A stretch of DNA of 10,046 bases, taken from Bacteroidota bacterium (lineage in GTDB: Bacteria; Bacteroidota; Ignavibacteria; Ignavibacteriales; Melioribacteraceae). The stretch spans positions 1 through 10,046 of the forward strand of contig JAMCSN010000090.1 in assembly GCA_023381535.1 (NCBI GenBank). The letters run 5' to 3'. Both the position numbers and the translations under genes were made by a program. Below the pieces are notes generated by a model. That model worked only from the letters and a program-made list of their open reading frames with translations, did no database searches and was not told the DNA's origin. This document shows, in pieces, positions 7,151 through 10,046 of the stretch. How positions within the stretch are numbered: the first letter of the stretch is position 1; every line of letters begins with the position of its first letter.

Positions 7151-7990
7151 TTAACTGGCACGTTCGTTTTTTTCTTTGAACCAATCAAGATAAAGTTCCG
7201 GTCTGCGGTCTCTTAGAAATAATCTCTTCGCATGAGAATCCTTACATTTATCCAGATCAACATCACAAAAGAGAATTTCCTCTTTCCCCAAGGCTGCACG
7301 CGATAGAACATTTCCCCACGGGTCACATACAAACGATTCACCGGAAAAAGTTAAACATCCTTCTTTGCCGACTCTATTGCATAGAGCAGTAAAATAGCCG
7401 TTCTGGAAAGCGGCAACTCTCATTTCTAATTCATATAAACCTTCGGGCCATTCTCCAACAGCGCCTGCTTGCGGAACGAAAACTATTTCTGCACCATTGA
7501 GCGCAAGTGCCCGCATGTATTCTGGGTAATGTCTATCGTAACAAATTGCTACGCCGATTTTTCCGTATCTGGTTTCGTAAACCGGAGTTCCAGTATTGCC
7601 GGGCGAATAATAGTCTTTTTCGTAGAAACATTCGTAATCGGTAATATGAATCATCCGGGTTGTACCCAGGATTTTTCCGTCCGCATCAATAACCGGAGAT
7701 GAATCATAAGTCTTGTTTCCGTCACGTTCATACAAATTAAGAACAATTACTACTTCCAGTTCCTTTGCCAGCTTGCAAAAAACATCGGTCGTCGCTCCGG
7801 GAATGGTTTCAGAATAATCAATAGAATTCTTCTCGGAAGGTTTTTGAGGAAAGAACGTTGTGAATGCCAATTCAGCAAAACATATTATTTTTGCGCCGGA
7901 AGATGCTGCTTCGATCACTGAATTGACGCCCTTCCGACTGTTTGATTCTAAATTGACCGATGCCTTCTGTTGTATTAGTGCAATTTTCAT
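7151..7990 (-). CDS. Nitrilase-superfamily carbon-nitrogen hydrolase with the catalytic Lys replaced
   Basis: This 279-residue soluble protein has the full-length fold of the carbon-nitrogen hydrolases, which cleave amides, N-carbamoyl compounds or nitriles with a Glu-Lys-Cys triad. The general-base Glu is E40 in CFAELAF and the nucleophile is C150 in GVAICYDRHYPE. The surrounding GKIGVAICYDRHYPEYMRA and the RRPELY end resemble N-carbamoylputrescine amidohydrolase and beta-ureidopropionase groups. In those enzymes the lysine lies in a motif like YRKSHIP; here the aligned stretch reads TRMIHIT, with M113 at the Lys position. The DNA there (CGG ATG ATT CAT) is unambiguous. The protein may be a subfamily with altered chemistry, a non-catalytic form, or use a nearby residue. 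The ATG at 7990 fits the usual N-terminus (MKIALIQQKA). It starts 34 bases after the toxin gene. The substrate is not identifiable. Confidence 0.9.
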   Translation of the reverse strand: MKIALIQQKASVNLESNSRKGVNSVIEAASSGAKIICFAELAFTTFFPQKPSEKNSIDYSETIPGATTDVFCKLAKELEVVIVLNLYERDGNKTYDSSPVIDADGKILGTTRMIHITDYECFYEKDYYSPGNTGTPVYETRYGKIGVAICYDRHYPEYMRALALNGAEIVFVPQAGAVGEWPEGLYELEMRVAAFQNGYFTALCNRVGKEGCLTFSGESFVCDPWGNVLSRAALGKEEILFCDVDLDKCKDSHAKRLFLRDRRPELYLDWFKEKNERAS

Positions 7991-8024
7991 GAAACACCGA
8001 ATAGTATAAAATCTTAACAGCTAA

Positions 8025-8294
8025 TTATATTTTAGAAATAGTTTTTTCATAATCCGTGTGAGACCCTATCCAAAACCAGATCAAAGTTTCACCTTCTTTT
8101 ATACCAAGTGCCCGCCATCCTCTATTTATTCTAACTGAGTAAATTGGTTTGTTAGCATGTACTTGTTTGAATCTTATGCTGGGATATAATGGATTGCTCT
8201 GCCATTTCTCAAAAACATTTTTGGCAGAAACTTGAATTTGCGGCGGAAGCTGATCATACAATTTTCGAAACGACTCAGTTGTGTGAGAATTCAT
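8025..8294 (-). CDS. RelE/ParE-family toxin of a type II toxin-antitoxin pair
   Basis: The 89-residue product looks like a small RelE/ParE-superfamily toxin. Recognisable stretches are the N-terminal helix region (ESFRKLYDQLPPQIQ, about 7-21), NPLYPSIRFKQV in the middle, the strand YSVRINRGWRALG at 52-64 and the end LIWFWIGSHTDYEKTI. The latter two are characteristic of a toxin group often annotated as ParE/RelE-like. Members act either as ribosome-dependent mRNA nucleases or as gyrase poisons; the sequence alone does not say which. It starts 7 bases after the stop of the antitoxin gene, with no Shine-Dalgarno in the gap, so translation is probably coupled to the antitoxin. That would keep toxin output below antitoxin output. 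Confidence in the family is high and in the activity low. Confidence 0.85.
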   Translation of the reverse strand: MNSHTTESFRKLYDQLPPQIQVSAKNVFEKWQSNPLYPSIRFKQVHANKPIYSVRINRGWRALGIKEGETLIWFWIGSHTDYEKTISKI

Positions 8295-8301
8295 TACTAT
8301 T

Positions 8302-8511
8302 TTACTGCTTCAACGGTTCGGTACGGCCGCTTTTATATTCAGCAAGCGCTTCTTTGGCCAGTAATTCCAATCCTTTTTGTGATGAAAGGAATGAATCTTT
8401 CCACTTTTTCTCATCGGATAATTCTTCAAGAATAACAGCAGCAATTGAATCTTGCTCGGTTTTTGACAATTTTGAAATTTCTTCGACTGCCTTTTCAAAT
8501 AACTGTGTCAT
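8302..8511 (-). CDS. Antitoxin partner of the RelE/ParE-like toxin
   Basis: This 69-residue acidic, helix-rich protein precedes the toxin gene by 7 bases. The N-terminal half (AVEEISKLSKTEQDSIAAVI, about 8-27) and the C-terminal half (LLAKEALAEYKSGRTEPL) match the style of small antitoxins that accompany this toxin group. The second helix would wrap the toxin. No helix-turn-helix or ribbon-helix-helix motif is obvious, so if the pair represses itself, DNA contact would come from an N-terminal region I cannot identify. The ATG at 8511 is preceded by GGAT with a suitable spacer. An overlapping frame of 62 codons in another phase is a shadow. The upstream inverted repeat at 8541-8572 is the natural candidate operator. 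Confidence 0.82.
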   Translation of the reverse strand: MTQLFEKAVEEISKLSKTEQDSIAAVILEELSDEKKWKDSFLSSQKGLELLAKEALAEYKSGRTEPLKQ

Positions 8512-8535
8512 ATTTGATCCAAATTGTTTGCGAAT

Positions 8536-8564
8536 AAATTAACTGATACATAAACAAAGCGCAA
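8536..8564 (-). promoter_or_regulatory. Candidate promoter of the toxin-antitoxin operon
   Basis: On the minus strand TTGCGC (8559-8564) and TAATTT (8536-8541) are 17 bases apart, giving an RNA start roughly 20 bases before the antitoxin ATG. The -10 is poor. The position is attractive because the inverted repeat at 8541-8572 brackets the -35 box and spacer. Confidence 0.35.
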
Positions 8565-8572
8565 TATCAGTT
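8541..8572. repeat. 8-bp inverted repeat, likely toxin-antitoxin operator
   Basis: AACTGATA (8541-8548) and TATCAGTT (8565-8572) are perfect inverted arms with a 16-base spacer, about 30-60 bases upstream of the antitoxin start. Toxin-antitoxin operons are usually repressed by the complex binding such a repeat over the promoter. A terminator for the lipoprotein gene is less likely because the loop is long and no T-run follows. Confidence 0.5.
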
Positions 8573-8628
8573 TTGAATCTCAATTAATAAAATAATTACA
8601 AATACTATGTTTAATGCACAGACTATTT

Positions 8629-8937
8629 TTATTGCAAATCTCTGATCTCAATAATTTCCACAATTGTTCCCCACATGTGAGTGCTTGTCATATCATTGCG
8701 GACAATGTACTTGAATGAAATTCTTTTGCCGGAAACTTGGAATTCAATCGGAAGATTTATCGGGTCAAAATTTTTTCCATCGTCGGTCCTTATTCCAAAA
8801 GCCGGGCCTTCAACACCGCCGTGTACCACAGTACCTACAGCAAATTCGTAATTTGAATTTTCAGTCTCAGTTCCTAAACAGGAAAGCAAAAAAATTAGAA
8901 CAAATAGAGATACAAAAATTTTAATAAAGCTTTTCAT
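8629..8937 (-). CDS. Small predicted lipoprotein of unknown function
   Basis: The 102-residue product begins with a type II signal peptide: K2 and K6, a hydrophobic core FVSLFVLIFLLS and a lipobox LLSC with the lipidated cysteine at C20. The mature part is about 83 residues, rich in beta-forming segments (YEFAVGTVVHGG, PIEFQVSGKRISFKYIV, WGTIVEIIEI). It looks like a small compact domain exported and lipid-anchored to a membrane. I do not recognise the family. The start ATG follows a weak GAGAAG. It sits 18 bases after the hairpin that ends the fumarase transcript, with little room for its own promoter, so it may be expressed by readthrough. Nothing nearby points to a role. Confidence 0.75.
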   Translation of the reverse strand: MKSFIKIFVSLFVLIFLLSCLGTETENSNYEFAVGTVVHGGVEGPAFGIRTDDGKNFDPINLPIEFQVSGKRISFKYIVRNDMTSTHMWGTIVEIIEIRDLQ

Positions 8938-8954
8938 AAAACTTCTCTATATAA

Positions 8955-8981
8955 ATCCGTGCAGCTGTAAGCTGCACGGAT
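8955..8981 (-). terminator. Hairpin terminator after the fumarase gene
   Basis: ATCCGTGCAGC (8955-8965) and GCTGCACGGAT (8971-8981) form a perfect 11-bp GC-rich stem with a 5-base loop, beginning 6 bases after the fumarase stop. On the minus strand the stem is followed by TTATATAG, a weak T-tract, so termination may be partial. Confidence 0.8.
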
Positions 8982-8987
8982 AATAAA

Positions 8988-10046
8988 CTATTTTTTCGGT
9001 CCAACCATTTTTTCTGGACGGACAACTTCATCAAATTTTTCTGAAGTCAACAAACCGAGTTCCAAAGCTGCTTCTTTCAAAGTTTTGTTTTCTTTGTGAG
9101 CTTTCTTCGCAACCTTTGCAGAGTTATCATAACCAATTACCGGGTTGAGCGACGTGACCAGCATCAGTGAGTTTTGCAAATGTTTCTTGATATTCGTTTC
9201 ATTTGCCACGATTCCCACGACACAATTATCGGTGAAGCTTTCGCATGCATCGGCTAATAATTTTATAGATTGTAAAATGTTAAACGCAATTACCGGCATG
9301 AAAACGTTCAGTTCAAAATTTCCGCTTGATCCGGCAAAGTTAATTGTAACATCATTACCGAAAACTTGAGCGCATACCATTGTCATCGCTTCAGATTGAG
9401 TCGGATTAACTTTTCCCGGCATGATGGAACTTCCCGGTTCATTTTCCGGCAAAGAAATTTCTCCGATGCCGCAACGAGGTCCAGAGCCAAGCCAGCGAAT
9501 ATCATTTGATATCTTCAGTAATGATGCGGCAAGTGTTTTCAACGTTCCGCTCATTTCTACCAGAGCGTCTTTACCCGCCATCGCTTCAAATTTATTCGGC
9601 GCTGTTGTAAATTTCTTTCCGGTAATTTCAGAAATTTTTGCTGCAACTTTAACAGCATAATCCGGATGCGTGTTCATTCCAGTACCAACCGCAGTACCTC
9701 CCAATGGAATTTCAGTTAGTCTTTTCAAGCTGTCGCTAATTCTTGCCAAACCATTTGTAAGCTGCTGAGCGTAACCGGAAAACTCTTGACCTAATGTCAG
9801 AGGAGTTGCATCCATTAAGTGTGTTCTGCCGATTTTAATTATGTCTTTGAACTCCTTTGCTTTGGCATCGAGAGCGTCGCGGAGTTTTGTAACCATCGGA
9901 ATCAAACGTCTGTAAATTTCCTCGACTGCAGCGATGTGAATCGAAGAAGGGAAAGCGTCGTTTGTTGATTGAGCTTTATTTACATCGTCGTTGGGATGAA
10001 TCGGTTTTTTGCTTCCGAGAACACCGCCGGCCATTTCAATTGCACG
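8988..10046 (-). CDS. fumC: Class II fumarate hydratase, C-terminal three quarters (cut by right edge)
   Basis: This is the aspartase/fumarase-superfamily enzyme that reversibly hydrates fumarate to L-malate in the citric acid cycle, as a cytosolic homotetramer. The visible 352 residues run from the middle of the N-terminal domain to the stop, so roughly 115 residues of the usual 460-470 are missing beyond the edge. Visible motifs in order are [35 protein letters not shown] with the catalytic-site His, [11 protein letters not shown], and the superfamily signature [13 protein letters not shown] with the catalytic loop serines. PGKVNPT, rather than the PAKVNPV of aspartases, supports fumarase. 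The frame continues upstream of the first visible ATG (10034) as RAIE, so that Met is internal. A hairpin terminator follows the TAG stop. Nothing appears damaged. Confidence 0.96.
   Translation of the reverse strand, partial: RAIEMAGGVLGSKKPIHPNDDVNKAQSTNDAFPSSIHIAAVEEIYRRLIPMVTKLRDALDAKAKEFKDIIKIGRTHLMDATPLTLGQEFSGYAQQLTNGLARISDSLKRLTEIPLGGTAVGTGMNTHPDYAVKVAAKISEITGKKFTTAPNKFEAMAGKDALVEMSGTLKTLAASLLKISNDIRWLGSGPRCGIGEISLPENEPGSSIMPGKVNPTQSEAMTMVCAQVFGNDVTINFAGSSGNFELNVFMPVIAFNILQSIKLLADACESFTDNCVVGIVANETNIKKHLQNSLMLVTSLNPVIGYDNSAKVAKKAHKENKTLKEAALELGLLTSEKFDEVVRPEKMVGPKK

Noticed and set aside
8189..8542. 117-codon plus-strand open frame across the toxin-antitoxin genes
   Set aside because: It spans both convincing minus-strand genes and has no family features or ribosome site.

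Overview
The window is a run of about ten genes, all on the minus strand, at moderate-to-low GC. Nothing in it is a phage, insertion sequence, CRISPR array, tRNA or rRNA. The mix of genes is a bacterial class II fumarase, an AMP-forming acyl-CoA ligase, a phytochrome-type histidine kinase with PAS domains, an Rcp1-like response regulator and a RelE/ParE-type toxin-antitoxin pair. Together with the AT-rich intergenic DNA and uneven Shine-Dalgarno use, this suggests a free-living member of the Bacteroidota/Ignavibacteriota-Chlorobiota side of the tree. That placement is an inference from protein style only; there is no rRNA or other marker gene here.

Layout in the direction of transcription, right to left. 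A class II fumarase (8988 to beyond 10046, cut by the right edge) ends just before a strong hairpin terminator (8955-8981). A 102-residue lipoprotein of unknown function follows (8629-8937). Next is an antitoxin-toxin pair (8302-8511 and 8025-8294), preceded by an 8-bp inverted repeat that overlaps a candidate promoter. A nitrilase-superfamily amidohydrolase (7151-7990) follows; it keeps the Glu and Cys of the triad but shows Met where the catalytic Lys is expected. Then comes a seven-helix membrane protein (6413-7084). Its reading frame closes at a run of six A residues, while a 111-codon open frame with no normal start continues in another phase (6085-6420), so one gene may be split by a single-base shift.

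The left half holds a long-chain acyl-CoA ligase (4089-5912) and then a signalling cluster. The cluster has a 46-codon upstream ORF (3683-3823) overlapping the next gene by ATGA, a 974-residue membrane PAS histidine kinase (762-3686), a single-domain Rcp1/CheY-like regulator (303-740), and a second receiver-domain protein cut by the left edge (1-207). The kinase core is of the kind found in phytochrome-like kinases that pair with Rcp1-type regulators, but there is no GAF/PHY light-sensing module. The inputs are an eight-helix membrane sensor and three PAS domains. The three proteins probably form one phosphotransfer pathway.

The most interesting items are the unlisted leader ORF in front of the kinase, the possible frameshift or recoding site at 6422-6427, the nitrilase lacking its lysine, and the promoter-operator arrangement of the toxin-antitoxin pair.
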